A stretch of 64,000 bases of DNA from Anthoceros angustus (GCA_010909165.1 MU008158.1:3001478-3065477), one strand, 5' to 3'. Shown: positions 33,696 to 46,115, counted from the stretch's first letter. Numbers and translations are program-made. Notes: generated by a model not told the origin, from the letters alone.

Positions 33696-36600
33696 ATGAA
33701 ATTCTTCGGCATACTGAAATTGTTGAGCTGTATCGGTATCGGCCGTACTCGTTTGGATAGGGAGGAAATGGCGATGGACAGGGGCTCATCCCACCAGCCT
33801 TTGATTTCAAGGACTGCTTCTTCTAAAAGAAAACTTGAAGAATTAGATATGGGGGCCGCAGAGTCTGCCGTCAGGTCGCAGGTACGAGCTCGACGGGAGC
33901 CTCCTGATGAGGCCCCCGATCGGAGTATCGCTGAATCCAGTGTCAGAGTGCCAGGTGAAGCCCAGTCTTTGGATGCGGAAAGCTGCATGCGAGAGGAAGC
34001 TGGGCAGTCAGCGATAGATGCAGATACATTGTGGACAGGGACGCCAGAGTGGGATCTTGTTGAAGGCACTAGCAAGAGGCTTGTTAACAGAGAGGGTGGT
34101 GACTTGCGTGGGGAAGAAGCAACCGCGCATGCTCCAGAGCTTTCAAGCAGTGTCGTCACTTCACGAGCAACTTTGTCAGCAGACACGGGAGTATCTAATC
34201 GAGTATCTGCAGGAGCCTTTTCTGGAAACAGTCTCTGCCCGGCGGGTGGAACCCTTTTCAGGGAAGCTACCGAGGTAGCATCGTCTGTCAGCACGCTGAG
34301 CCGTCCAATTGGTGATGGTAGCCTGTATACCAGAGGCCATGGGGAGGTCTGCAGTAGAGAGCAAGAATTGGAAGGGGAAGATACGGAACTCGCAGATGTT
34401 GGCGAGTGGAGTGATGTAAGCTCAGGGGAGGAAGATCAACTTAGCGGCAGACATCTTGTAAGCGAACACAGCAACGACGAATCCAGTGAAGAGAATAGTG
34501 GTAGTCCCGATTGTGGGATTGCGAGCGTTTCTCCTGATGTTTTTAAACATGTACCATCAGAACGTCCTGAGAGCGATTCTGATGTCCTTTCAGATGGCAG
34601 TGTCAACTCAACAGATTGTGCCATCTGCGCGACTGAGGAAGGTATTGCAAGCACTGTCTCTGCTGCCAGGCAGTTTATTTTGGAGATGAATGAAGCCACC
34701 TCTGTGGACCTCACCCCTCCTGCAAGGCTGCAGTTCTTTGTGAAGACCTTCCTGGATAGCCGTACCATTCTTTTGACAGCACATGCAGCTGATCTGATTG
34801 ATTCAGTCCATCAGCAGATATTGTTAAAGACAGGCCTACCCATTGCAGACCAGCGTCTTATTTTTTGCGGGCGGCAGCTGCAACATGGGCACACCCTTGA
34901 AATGTGTGGTGTCACAAATGACGCCACTCTACATCTAGTAGCACGCATGAGAAGTACAACTCTTCCACATTCCTGGCAACTAATCAATGACCTAGTTGAC
35001 ACATTGCGGAATGTGCGTGTACTTGAGCAGAGTGATGGCTGGAATGTGAGATTGCAGCTCCAAGATCGTGTGAGAGGAGCAGTGAAGGAGTTTCTGAAGA
35101 TGGCATCAAAATCTCTTCCAATCTACGAGCATATGCAGGTGCTGTTGCTGAGAATTGTAAAGTTTTTTCTGAACATGATTGCATAGTAGAGACCAATGGT
35201 ATGGAATTGTGCACAATGCCTGTATGGCGTTTAGGTTCTAAGACCCCTTCAGTTCATCCACTAGAATTGCAATAAATGTGAGGGTTGGGCTCATCTTGTT
35301 TTTTAGCGGTGCCATGTTTCACAGTCGTTATCCTGACAGCATTATATCAATCTAATGAATGTGAACTATTGGTGCAAACAGATATTCCAACTTGCTGGAG
35401 CAACGACTGCCTTAGTTATGCTGCTTCTCTCCCAACATGCAAGCAACAAAGGCTGTGCAGAGAAATGCATAACACTTTTCCTTTCTGCGAATGATGACTA
35501 TCTGCCTCCACATGTCCATTATCACTGTGCTCCTATATTGCTTGATTTCTGCAAATTGCTAGGGAAGAGTGCTCCAAATCACAACCTGTACAATCTCTGT
35601 CGAGCTGCTTTGGCACGCCTCCTTGACACTGTTGGTGTTGTGAGTCCTTATTTCAATGAGGCTAAGCCTGAAACTATAGTTCATGATTTCTCTCCATTTG
35701 TCCAAGAGCTCGCTTTGAAGGTAGTCTCCAGCCTTGAGTCAACTGCTTTGGCATTTCCTGTTAAGGACAGTTGTATCAGTTTTGGCTACGTTCAACATGC
35801 GAAGGAGTTTACAGCTTTTGTAGTCCCTCTGTGCAAGGCAATGAAATTATGCAAAGGTATTGAGTTTGTTCGCACGACGGGGAACCGAGAAGATGCTGTT
35901 GTAGTAGTCAGTTCAGGGTACCGGCCAAACATGCAGCACTATCGTCCAAACAGCCTGGGAGTTGCAGAAATCAAGAAACCAGGGGATGATGAGCTGTGCA
36001 AAGCTTTGTTAAGTTCAGAGGTCGGATCTCATCAGTGGCTGCTTGTGGTGTTCCAAGTATTGTTACGCAAAGTGGGTAACTGCTTGAAGGGCATTACACA
36101 GGGAGTCACGGCCCAGGAGAAAGGTGTTACTAGCGGACCAACAGATGTTTGCCCATATGGGTGGGCACCTTTTCTCTTTATTCTAAAAGGTCTCCATGCT
36201 ATTGCGATGCTTGATCAAGTTGCCATGGATGACCTGCTGTACTTCCTGTGTTCACATCGAATTGCGATGAATGTGCTCATCTACCAGTCTCGCTGGCATG
36301 ATGATAATTTTTGGCTGCTGGATTATAAGTTTTTGCTAGATGTCAAATCAAGGAAACGGCTTGCAATGGCCATGCTCCCTGAACCACAAGATGACCATGA
36401 TGAGCGGCAGGAGATTTTGGTCAATCGCGGTGAACTTCTGGCAGAATCTTTTGAGCTTCTGGCGTATGTGGAACCAGAGGTCTTGCATGGAGGCATTTCC
36501 GTTGAGTTTGCAGTAGAGGAGGCGACAGGGCCTGGTGTGTTGAGAGAATGGTTCTGTATGCTGTGTAGAGAGATTTTTAATCCAGGGAATGCACTTTTTG

Positions 36601-37778
36601 TGGCATGTCCGAATGACCGAAGAAGGTTTCATCCAAATCCTGGTAAGTCACAAGATAGCGTAGTGACACACTGGATTCAATGATAATTCAGTTGCTGATG
36701 AGTTGTTCGTTGTGCAGCATCTGGTGTAAATCCGGGACACCTTACGTACTTCAGGTTCTGTGGGCGAGTTCTAGCGTTAGCACTTATGCACAAAGTCCAA
36801 GTGGATGTGGTTCTCGCATTATCGTTCTTCAAGCAGCTTTCTGGTCTACCTGTGGTGTGGGAAGATGCAAAGGATGCAGATCCCTGCCTGTATGATAGCT
36901 GCAAGAAAATCTTGGAAATGGATCCTGCTGTTGTTGATTCAGATGTTCTGGGCCTTACATTTGTTAGTGAAAAAGAAGAACTGGGTTGTCGGGAGACACT
37001 GGAACTTTGTGAAGGTGGCAAGGACATGGTCGTAACCAGTAGAAATCGTGTGAGGTTTGTTGAGCTTTTGGTGCAGCGTCGTTTGGTAGCTTCGGTGGCT
37101 GACCAAGTAAAGTCATTTTCTGAGGGTTTTCAAGACGTGCTCGTGAATGCAACTCCTTGTCAATTCTTCCAAGTATTAGACCCTGAAGATCTAGACCAGA
37201 TGCTATATGGTAACGACCGGAACATATGTCTGAGTGACTGGAGAACTCATACAGAATACCATGGTTACAGCAGTTCGGATCTTCAGATAGTGTGGTTCTG
37301 GCAGGTGCATATTCTTGAACCTTTGATCTTTTAAACAATTTGCCAGAGATGCGTTTATAGCATGTGCAGCAACTACAAAGGAGTGGCATGTCTTGTATGT
37401 CCTTGTTTTGCAAGCTTGAAACCTCAAATCTGTAGCATGGGTTATGTCTGTGCATTTTTCTTTCCACATGAATTATATTTCCCTCTTGATTTACGCTAGT
37501 TCCGGGCTGTGCAGGTAGCAGAGGCTATGACCGCAGAGCAGCGAAGAAAGCTTCTTTTCTTCTCAACATCCGTCTCGCACTTGCCGGCGCAAGGTTTTGC
37601 AGGCCTTTCTTCAAAATTTCATATACATCGTGCTCATACTGATATAAGCTGGTTACCGACGGCACATACTTGCTTTTTTCAACTCATTCTGCCACCGTAT
37701 CCCTCCTACGATATGATGCGCGCGCGCCTTCAGTCAATTACAGAGGGGCATATTGCAGAAGGTTTCGGTTTCGCTTGA
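33696..37778 (+). CDS. UPL5: HECT E3 ubiquitin ligase with ubiquitin-like domain, UPL5-like
   Basis: Four exons by GT-AG sites and phase: 33696-35138, 35382-36642, 36718-37304, 37515-37778, giving 1184 residues. The protein is an E3 ligase that takes ubiquitin from an E2 onto a HECT cysteine and passes it to substrates. Residues about 345-420 form a ubiquitin-like domain (LQFFVKTFLDSRTILL, then DQRLIFCGRQL). The HECT domain runs from about residue 830 (GPGVLREWFCMLCREIFNP) to the end. The catalytic Cys is about 1150, in AHTCFFQL, 35 residues from the C-terminus. The layout is that of Arabidopsis UPL5 (about 870 residues). The extra length is an acidic, Ser/Glu-rich N-terminus. An upstream in-frame ATG at 33696 is used; ATG 33768 is the alternative. 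All exons are open. Confidence 0.92.
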
Positions 37779-38253
37779 CGCTCTTCGCCTTTGTAATTCG
37801 CACTTGCAATCCATGGGAAGGCAGTTGGTTAACTGGCTCGAAATAACTTTTGAGGACCCAAGTTTTATTTTATGGCACCCACCAGTTGAGCCAGCTGCTG
37901 TTGGACATCCAAGTGAGTGATCGTCGTATTGTTGTGATGTTCACAACGATAACAACAGTTACTGTCTTGGAAGCTAGATTACCCATACACGTTACATAAC
38001 TTGTGGTTTTCATTGATACCTTTGCGAATTGAAGAGTAATCTTCCATCACTCAATCATGTAGAGGGTGTCTCTATTACCTGCGGTGTGGCCCGAAAATTC
38101 TCTGGAAACACACGCAACACCCTATAATTCTCTAAAAAACACACTCGCATCGCTGTGGATCGAAAGACTCAACATTAGTCGATTCGTCGTTTACGGGGAC
38201 TGACTGTCCATTACAGGTAACTGTTTTCCGGATTGAATCAGGGTGGCGTCAAA

Positions 38254-40756
38254 TCAAATTACATGGTTCTCGGTCTTGTTGAGCCGTTTCAGAAAGTCAT
38301 CCTTGAGCACCCTTCGCAACGTTTTGCCTGACAAGGACTTGGGTATGGATGACACGAACTCGACATGCCTTACTTTCTTGTAGCTCGCCACCTGACAAGC
38401 GTGGTAAGAGCGGTCAAGACTCTTGCCAGTGAAAGTTTCTCATGCGTTCGGGTGCAAATATATTAGCTCTGTTACCTTTGCTGCCACGTAGCGTATAACA
38501 TCTTCTTCGTTGAGATAGCTGTTAGGTGCTAGAACAACGCAGGCTGCTGGCACCTCTCCTGCCTCGTCATCTGGAATTCTGCTAATCTCCAGGTTGAACA
38601 TGTAAGAGCTGTGCAAATCTGATCAAATATTTACAATGGCCTACTAGTGTCCTTATGCATATACTCACGGTATGACTGCAGCGTCAGCGATAAGTGGGTG
38701 GGCCACCAGGATGGCTTCCAGCTCTGCCGGAGGGACCTGTAAGAAGCCAAGGATGTGCCGTTTTAGAAGCATGGATTCAATCGAATCGGAACCTGTGGAA
38801 GCATCCCCTGGCGCAAGCTTACAAGTTGCTTCCAGTACCTGGAACCCTTTGTACTTGATGAGCTCTTTCGCTCTCTCGACTATGAAAACATCTCCGTCGT
38901 CGTCGATGTAGCCTACGTCTCCTGTGTGAAGCCAGCCCTGCTTATCGATAGTGGCTGCGGTAGCTGCTTCGTTTTTGAAGTAACCTGCAGGTGAACTCTT
39001 GGATATTAATGTAGGCACTGAAGAGAATGGATCACCAAACGCCGTGTGAGACGTGGAAGTTGCATTCATGGGAGAAGCAATCGGAATGATTCGGACAAGT
39101 GTGCCTCCCCGAGATTCGAGATACCGTGCATATTGGACTCGCCGCGTACGCAAATTTCTCCTGCACGATTTGCAGGCAGGGACTCTCCCGTGTCCGGATC
39201 CAGAATTTTCATCTCCGTTCCTGGAGGTGAAGGAGGCGAGAACAACGTTCAAATGACTCATCAAGCTGACCAACTGTGCATAACCTTGTCATACTCTGAC
39301 AGAAGACTCTAATCTCATGTACCTGGAACGAGGAAGCCGACGGAGCCTTTCTTGGCATTCCCTCTGGGATGGCCTGGAGGTGCGTGGCTGAGCGTGATGC
39401 AGCTGACTTCTGTCAGTCCATATGCCTGCATCCACCACAGACTCTTACGGTGAGCATATGAAGGGGTGAATTTATGACCATTGCAATGTTGAGCAAATGC
39501 CTTTGAGAACTGGCCTGCCGTAATTCAACTCCAGGGAACCTGGCTTCAAATGCCTTTTGGATGTCAGGCGGGAGTGGTGCGGCTGCTGTCATCACTCCCT
39601 CCAGCTTCAGCTTGCTCAGGTCGAACTCGTTCACGATCGGGCTCTTCACCATTTGAAGGATGATGGGAGGCACGAGAGGGGTGAAAGTTACCTCGTACTT
39701 TATCAGGGCTGCCAACATGAGTCGTAAATCGTATCTGGGCAGCACCACCAGGGTGCCCTGATACCTCATGGTGGAGCAGCATATTCCCGTTGTGCCGTAA
39801 ATGTGGAAGAAGGGCAGCAGGCCCAACACCACATACCTTTTCACACTAGGAGTAGGAGCCACTGCAGGTATTGGGCAAGTGCGGATTGTGTTAGCAAGCA
39901 GATTTCGATGGGTGAGCTTCACTCCCTTGGACAGTCCTGTTGTGCCCGAAGAGTAAGGCAAAGCACACAGATCGTCCTGCTCCAATTCACAAGCAACTTG
40001 AGCTGGTCAGGGCTCAGCTTGAAGTAGCCCCACGAATCACATACGGCAGTCTACATGCGTGGTCACCTGTGAAAGGGGCTCAGGCGGGACGTATTCTGAT
40101 CCGTCGTACTCGAACAAGCGCTGCACTGATGTGGAGCCTTCGGGATTTGGTGTGACTGACTTGTCCGAAGAAGCTGCTGAGCTAAGGGGCAGGAGAAGAA
40201 TGGGCAGCTGATGCGCGAATTGCTTCACCTTGTCGAAGCACGCTGAGTCGGTCACCACGACCTTTGCATCGGAGTCTTGAATCTTCATTGGCACGATTTT
40301 GTAACCAACAGTTAAGTTGCTGATTGATCAATGCAAGTCCATGTACCACTACACATGCATGTGCTTTTGCTTTGAGCTGCAGAAACGTCTTACCTGTTTC
40401 TCAATCTCTCCGGGGTGGGAGTAAGGGTTCCCTCCAGAGAACACGCCGCCGGCCCACATGATACCGAGCACCAGAATAAAATACTCCGCAGTGTTGGGCA
40501 GAAGAACGAACACCACGTCTCCCTTTCGGATGCCCAGGAGGTTTCGAAGCCCGGCGGCCACGTTTTTCACCAAGATTCGAGCTTGGCCGTAGGTGTACTG
40601 CCGGTCGTCCAATGCATCCACCACAGCCACTCTGTGCTCATCTTCAGGCCGGATTGCATTCAGCAGAATGAATTCTGGAATGGTGACATTGGGTGGGATG
40701 GCTGCCGCAGCCAGGCTGTTCCGGAATATGTGTTCCGGCTCGGAGAGAGAGGCCAT
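38254..40756 (-). CDS. ACOS5: Fatty acyl-CoA synthetase, ACOS5-type (4CL-like)
   Basis: Nine exons join in phase: 40394-40756, 40067-40282, 39515-39976, 39323-39425, 39125-39220, 38839-38984, 38669-38736, 38476-38578, 38254-38391. They give 564 residues. It belongs to the ANL family, which adenylates a carboxylic acid and transfers it to CoA. Seen: box [15 protein letters not shown], box II GEICVRG, hinge GWLHTGD then [15 protein letters not shown], and catalytic Lys in [23 protein letters not shown] and KKGSVGF resemble ACOS5, the synthetase of sporopollenin and spore/pollen wall formation, more than true 4-coumarate:CoA ligase (GYGMTEAGP). There is no SKL peroxisome signal. The intron after exon 3 appears to use a GC donor (CAG/GCCAGT). 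It is convergent with UPL5. Confidence 0.88.
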
Positions 40757-41342
40757 TTCACGCTCTGACGGCCTCGACGGGTGAGGAAAGGAAACAAGTG
40801 AGGCTGGTACTGGGGCTGCCTGTTGCGCCAAACGCAACGGCTCTTATATGTTTCTTCAGTGGCGAGCCGACAGTGGGTAGCGAAAGCGCGAAGCTTGCAT
40901 GGACAATTCCAAGAAATCGGTCGTTGGTTGTTGGGCTACTGAATCCGACAGCGCCTGGTTTCCTGCGCTCCATAACCGGGCGCCCTGGCACTGGTAGGTA
41001 GAGCTTGCTTACTTTGCGACGCTGCTCCGTCATTTTCATGTCTCGACATACGCAAATCTGAAATATCATTACCTAGGTGCTATTTTATCTATCCATTGTA
41101 TGTGAGTATCAACGACTTTGGAGGCTCTTCCCTTCCCTTACCTTGCGGTGAGTGGAGGCAACGCGGCCGGGAGCTTCCTACATGTAGTCGGACTAAATAG
41201 TTGCAGCTGGCGTGCGGTATGCTTTCGGCGTTTTCGGCATGTCACACACCCGTTCATTCTGAAGTAATTTGCACCTAAAAGGTCAAGGCATTGGAGCCTT
41301 GTCAAAAGAGAAAAGATGGTGTCTACAGACCCTAGCCGGCAA

Positions 41343-41692
41343 TTAGTGGCTGCAGCTTGTGCACTGCCACTCCCAGCCGTTGCCACGCAGCTGCTTCTCA
41401 ACATTCGCAACCTGTGCACAAGAATCCAAGTCAATACAGCTGAAACATAGTACAGTCTGTGGGATACAGGAGTTGACAATGAGCCGTGACGTGGAGGATA
41501 CCTCCATATTGAAATCCGCTCCCTAGGGTCGCCAGGCTCAAACCCCGGATCAATCCAATGCCCTGGAAGCACACAGATGATGTCACGCCACCCGAAGTCC
41601 TTAGAAGCTTTGAGGTACTTGGTGACTGCATGAGACTCATCTCTTTTGGCCTGCCACAGATGCCCGCAATGCAGCAACAAATGAGAGGGCAT
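41343..41692 (-). CDS. Hypothetical protein, possible exons
   Basis: A minus-strand frame reads DESHAVTKYLKASKDFGW then PGHWIDPGFEPGDPRER, ending near a possible GT donor (about 41,496). After a good acceptor (TTGTGCACAG, about 41,411) another frame reads VANVEKQLRGNGWEWQCTSC, then SH and a stop. The WxCxxC end looks like half of a small zinc ribbon. Phases do not join cleanly, so the model is incomplete. I do not recognise the family. 40,757-41,342 and 41,700-43,250 show no better candidate. Confidence 0.3.
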
Positions 41693-41699
41693 TCACCGA

Positions 41700-43250
41700 T
41701 TGTGCTGTCTTCAGAAGATAGGAAGGGACACAAAGAGAGTTTGTATTACCCGAGAACCGATAGTATGTGAAACCTTCATATAATCCACTTTAACTTTTAC
41801 AGGGATGCTGCTGATGATATGCCTGGAGATTCCATCAAGCATTAGTTGAGAAGGGACTTCCACAAGGTCTGCAGCCACCATTCACAGAGACCGTGTCATT
41901 AATCCTTGCATAGAAACGCTTTCTTCGCAGTCAGCGATGGGACAGTTAGGACGTCCAGCATCGGCCCAAGGTCTGCACAGCCGACCACGCTCCCTTCAGA
42001 TGAACCCAGTACACGCACTGCTCCTTGCACTGTCGACACTTCTGAGAGGTGTGCAAGAGTAACTCCCCAGGCCCACCCTGTAGCCTATATCCACATTCTC
42101 ACATACTCCCACCTCTCGCCCACCCAGGACTGCGAAGGTGAAGCACCTCTACCATGAACATCATCAAACAGTCCAGGAAGAATGCAGACAAAACTAAGCT
42201 CAATGTCAAGCAGCAGAAGCAACAGAACCTGGAGCAGCCAATGGCTCACGCAGCTTTCCAAACACCGGTGTAAGAACTCTGAGCCGGGCATAAGCAAAGC
42301 CTGCAGACTGCTGCCATGTGCTCCCGGCTTGCAGTCATCATGCTCTCTGGCAGAGAGCTTATATTCTGTGCAGCATCCACCGTCAAGCCCACGTTCAAGC
42401 CCATGGGAACCCATTGCCACCGCCATCTCCCATTATCACCTGCATCAGTCTACCGTCATTGATACAGAGGATACGGAGACCAAGCTCACTCTACCACCCA
42501 ACATGCTGATGACCAACCTAGTCCTAGGCCATTGGGCAGAGCCATTGCCCGCTGGAACTTGAGCTGCAATCCTTGCCCAGTCGTCAGCTTGGCACCCACC
42601 TCATATCGGTATTCCTGCGAACGCCGGATTTTAATCAGGCCAACAACGGCAACGACGGGAATGCCAAATCCCCAGCCCCCACCATAGCACCAAAACCAGC
42701 TCTTCGATGAGAGACCAAGAAGAAGAACACAGACCCGCCCCGGAAACCTGCGATAGCACCGCAGAGGCACGTATCGAGAGTAGGGCTGGGTGAGGCAAAG
42801 ACGGAGAAGAAATCCTCATCATCCTCCACCGTCTTCCCCGTCTCCATGGTCACTCCCGCCTTCAGGCCGTGCTCTGCTCTACCTACGCATTGCTCCTGGA
42901 CCCACAGCCTCCCCCAAATATCAGCAATGAAGGCTCGAGGTTATCAGCTGCTGAGCTCCAACAAGCTCGGCATTGGAGCCATCGGCAACCCAGGCCAAGG
43001 CCTTCCTCGTCAGCTGGATAAGATAACAAATGTTTACAACGGGAGTTTACAACGAACCTGTAGAGGCTAAGACAGCTGTATCGAGACACCAAATCTTTAC
43101 AACGAACCAGATTGAGTAGGTGATATGCTGCCCTAATTCGCTCGCATTCGCTCTCCTGCTTTTCCTACGGGCTTGGAGGCCTGAGCGGCCGGGCTACCGT
43201 GGTCTCGCAACTCATCCACTGTTGGCCGAGGGGCTTAGGGTTTTGCGGCA
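41700..43250. other. Intergenic, no supported gene
   Basis: Only short open frames of uneven composition. One minus-strand stretch (42,635-42,853) reads TVEDDEDFFSVFASPSPTLD then a hydrophobic run, and might be an exon, but nothing upstream or downstream joins to it. 43,100-43,256 is the likely 5' UTR of the F-box gene. Confidence 0.4.
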
Positions 43251-43256
43251 GCAAAC

Positions 43257-44543
43257 ATGGAGCCTGAAGATGTCGGCGATGAGTACACGGAGGATTTCAG
43301 GAGTGAAGACACTGATAGCGAGGTGGAGTACACAGAGTATGATCCCGATTTTCATGTGATGCTTTACCTGCTAGGGGAAGATGTTGGTAATGAGGGCTCT
43401 ACCAGCGCAGCCGGCCCTGTGCCGCATGCTGTGGTGTGTCCGACGTTGCCGGAGGAAGTGGTGGAAGCAGTGCTGGTGTGGTTACCGGCGGCAGCGCAGG
43501 CCCGCTTCCGAGCTGTGTGCAAGGCGTGGCTTGCCTTGCTCACCAATCCGGAGTTTCTCCGGCGGAGCTTTCTCCGGTCCATTTCAAGGACGACGCTTCC
43601 CGTGTGTACTGTGAGGTATCTGCCGGAAGAGTATGATTATAAGCCGGATTTTCCATGGGACCAGCTACGACGAATTTCGCCCCCATATAAGAGCTTGAAA
43701 GTGGATCTGTCTTTTTTGCCGGAGGTGTTCCATTCTCATCTGTCGAAACTTTACTATGCTTCACCGGGTGGTTTCATGTGCGCCAGCCGTCTCCTTCCCG
43801 ACGGAATGCACTTGTGTGTGTTCAATCCAATGAACCAGAGCTTCAAAGCTTTGCCCATCCTTGAGAAACTTTGGGGTTCAGAAGTGTTCCCGTTGATGGG
43901 AACAGTCATTGCAACAGAAAGCATTCCCAGCTTCAAGGTGTATGTTCCTCGTATTCAACCAGTTGACAGCGACGATCTCGAGTTTGATGACGTTGCCATC
44001 TACAGTAGCATCAGTGGTGAGTGGAAGGGCTTCGTAGGTTGCTCTGACGGGAATTTAAGTGACCCGCCGCCTGTGGCCTGCAATGGAGAATTGTACACGA
44101 CGGTGGACAGCACCCCCTCACGCCTGGTGCGGCTTAGCACGGAGACGGGTACAGGGTACTGGCATGTGGCCCTGCCCGACTTTGAGGAGCTCCGAGGCGA
44201 GCATTGGAAGAGGGAGTTTTATGTGGTAGGGCACCGTGGAAGGCTGTTGTGCTGCTGCGGTGGTATTTGGATGTTGGACGATGGCAGGCAGGTGTGGGTC
44301 GAGGTTGCGGGGAGGTGCCCGCCTGACCTACTGCCCGGCAATCCAGAGACGGAGACTTTGAGGTTGAAGAATGTTTACGTTGCTGGGGACCTCGTGGTTT
44401 TCTTTTATTTTACTCGTGGTGATCCAAGAAACTCACATTGTCCTGTCGCTTACGACATGGTTCGAGGTTTCTGGCGAAAGGTTCCCTCGATTATCGGTCA
44501 ACTTGGGGACGTTTTTCAACCTATGCCCAGTTTGAGGCTTTGA
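43257..44543 (+). CDS. F-box protein with kelch/FBA-like C-terminal part
   Basis: A single-exon gene of 428 residues, complete from ATG to TGA. An acidic N-terminus (about residues 1-45) precedes the F-box at about 61-105: VCPTLPEEVVEAVLVWLP, then RFRAVCKAWLALLTNPEFL, with the usual hydrophobic and W/C positions. The F-box binds SKP1 in SCF ubiquitin ligases. The remaining 320 residues have beta-propeller-like blocks such as FNPMNQSFKALP, SISGEWKGFVGC and GYWHVALPDF. These are typical of plant F-box/kelch or F-box-associated proteins, which select substrates. The substrate cannot be told from sequence. Confidence 0.85.
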   Translation: MEPEDVGDEYTEDFRSEDTDSEVEYTEYDPDFHVMLYLLGEDVGNEGSTSAAGPVPHAVVCPTLPEEVVEAVLVWLPAAAQARFRAVCKAWLALLTNPEFLRRSFLRSISRTTLPVCTVRYLPEEYDYKPDFPWDQLRRISPPYKSLKVDLSFLPEVFHSHLSKLYYASPGGFMCASRLLPDGMHLCVFNPMNQSFKALPILEKLWGSEVFPLMGTVIATESIPSFKVYVPRIQPVDSDDLEFDDVAIYSSISGEWKGFVGCSDGNLSDPPPVACNGELYTTVDSTPSRLVRLSTETGTGYWHVALPDFEELRGEHWKREFYVVGHRGRLLCCCGGIWMLDDGRQVWVEVAGRCPPDLLPGNPETETLRLKNVYVAGDLVVFFYFTRGDPRNSHCPVAYDMVRGFWRKVPSIIGQLGDVFQPMPSLRL

Positions 44544-44929
44544 GTTTCAGTCTCTGTGACATGCTCCCTCAGCAAGCTGCGTGTGAGCGGTTGGCTCACA
44601 GTTTTTGTTCTGTTGTGGAGAGAAATAAGGACTGGAAGTTGTTGGAAGTGCCCTGTGATAGTTTTTCGACTTGTAGGAAATTTTGCTTGATATGTAGGAA
44701 CATTTGTTGTCGGAAGTGTTCTGTGGTGAATTTTCAGCTTGATATGTCAGAAATTTTTTGGTCTGTAGTGTTCCGAGATGATTTTTGAGCTTGACATGTA
44801 GGAAATTTTGGCAACAATGGACTTGTAGGACAGAAGGACAACTAAGACCACTGGAGCAAGAAACTGGATTCCTTAGAGGCAACTATGACAAGCATTTGAC
44901 AGACTGGCCTGTTGCCAGCTATGGAATAA

Positions 44930-45195
44930 CAGAAATTTACAGATAAAAATACTTATAAATGTAAAATCAATGAAATATTAATACAATATGTAAATTATAA
45001 TTTATAATTTAAGAATATATTTAAATAATATGAAGTTAAATAAATTTATATAAAATTTTAATAAAATAAATATAAAAACTTTTTGTTTACTTTTTCTGTA
45101 AAGAGATACAAGCGAATGATAATAAAATAAATTTAAATAAAATTATAAAATGAATAAAATATTTAATTATATTTATAATAAATGAATTCAAAGAG
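44930..45195. repeat. A+T-rich low-complexity tract
   Basis: About 260 bases almost entirely of A and T (AATAAAATAAAT-like, with TAAATAAT and TTTATAA words). No gene. It separates the F-box 3' region from the CT-rich minisatellite. Confidence 0.8.
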
Positions 45196-46115
45196 ATTGA
45201 ATTCACTTCCGCCTCGCTCCTACAACTGCTCCTTCTCGCCATGGCTTCCTCTTACATCCTTCGCTCCCTCTCTCTAGCTCTTCTTCTACATCTTTTGCTC
45301 CTTCTCGCTAGCTCTTCTTCTACATCCTTCGCTCCCTCTCTCTAGCTCTTCTTCTACATCCTTCGCTCCCTCTCGCTAGCTCTTCTTCTATATCCTTCGC
45401 TCCTTCTTGCCCGCACTTCTTCTACATCGCTACTCGCCAACGCTTCTTCTACATCGCTACTCGCCAACGCTTCTTCTACATCCTTCGCTCCAAATGGCTT
45501 AGGCTAAATGGACACACATTTATAAGAACGTAGTGATTAAGCATCTTGAGTTTAGATCTGTACTTAGATTGGGTGCTTGAAGGGAGTGGATGCCCTTGAT
45601 GCAAGTAGCTTAGGCACACCGTGGTATAAGTCGTTAAGTACTAAGTCGCATGACGAAAATCCGTCCTTAGTGGACTTAAATAAAATTCTTCTTCTTCTTC
45701 TCACTAGCGATTCTTTTGCATCTTTGCTCCCTCTCACCAGAGCTTCTTCCATATCCTTCGTTCCCTCTTCTACATCTTCGCTCCCTCTCACCAGAGCTTT
45801 TTCCATATCCTTCGTTCCCTCTCACCAGAGCTTTTTCCATATCCTTCGTTCCCTCTCGCCAGCGCTTTGCTCCCTCTCACCATAGCTTCTTCCATATCCT
45901 TCATTCCCTCTCACCAGCGCTTCGCTCCCTCTCACCATAGCTTCTTCCATATCCTTGATTCCCTCTCGCTAGCACTTCTACACGTCGCTCCCTCTCACCA
46001 GAGCTTCTTCCATATCCTTCATTCCCTCTCGCCAGCACTTCTACACGCCAACGGTTCTACATCCTTCGATCCCTCTCGCTAGCGCTTCTACATCCTTTGA
46101 TCCCTCTCTACATCG
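45196..46115. repeat. CT-rich minisatellite
   Basis: Tandem imperfect units of about 30-48 bases built on CGCTCCCTCTC, then (G)CTAGC or ACCAGAGC, then TTCTTC and (TA)CATCC or CATATCC. Two unit families are visible: TCTAGCTCTTCTTCTACATC-type on the left (45,230-45,490) and CACCAGAGCTTCTTCCATAT-type on the right (45,715-46,050). A unique piece (45,490-45,690) lies between them. Because units are often a multiple of three, long open frames (SLSPELLPYPSFPL-like) appear; these are not genes. Confidence 0.85.

Noticed and set aside
45577-46082. Open frames encoding SLSP and FPYPSF-type repeats
   Set aside because: They are direct translations of the CT-rich minisatellite and shift frame between units.
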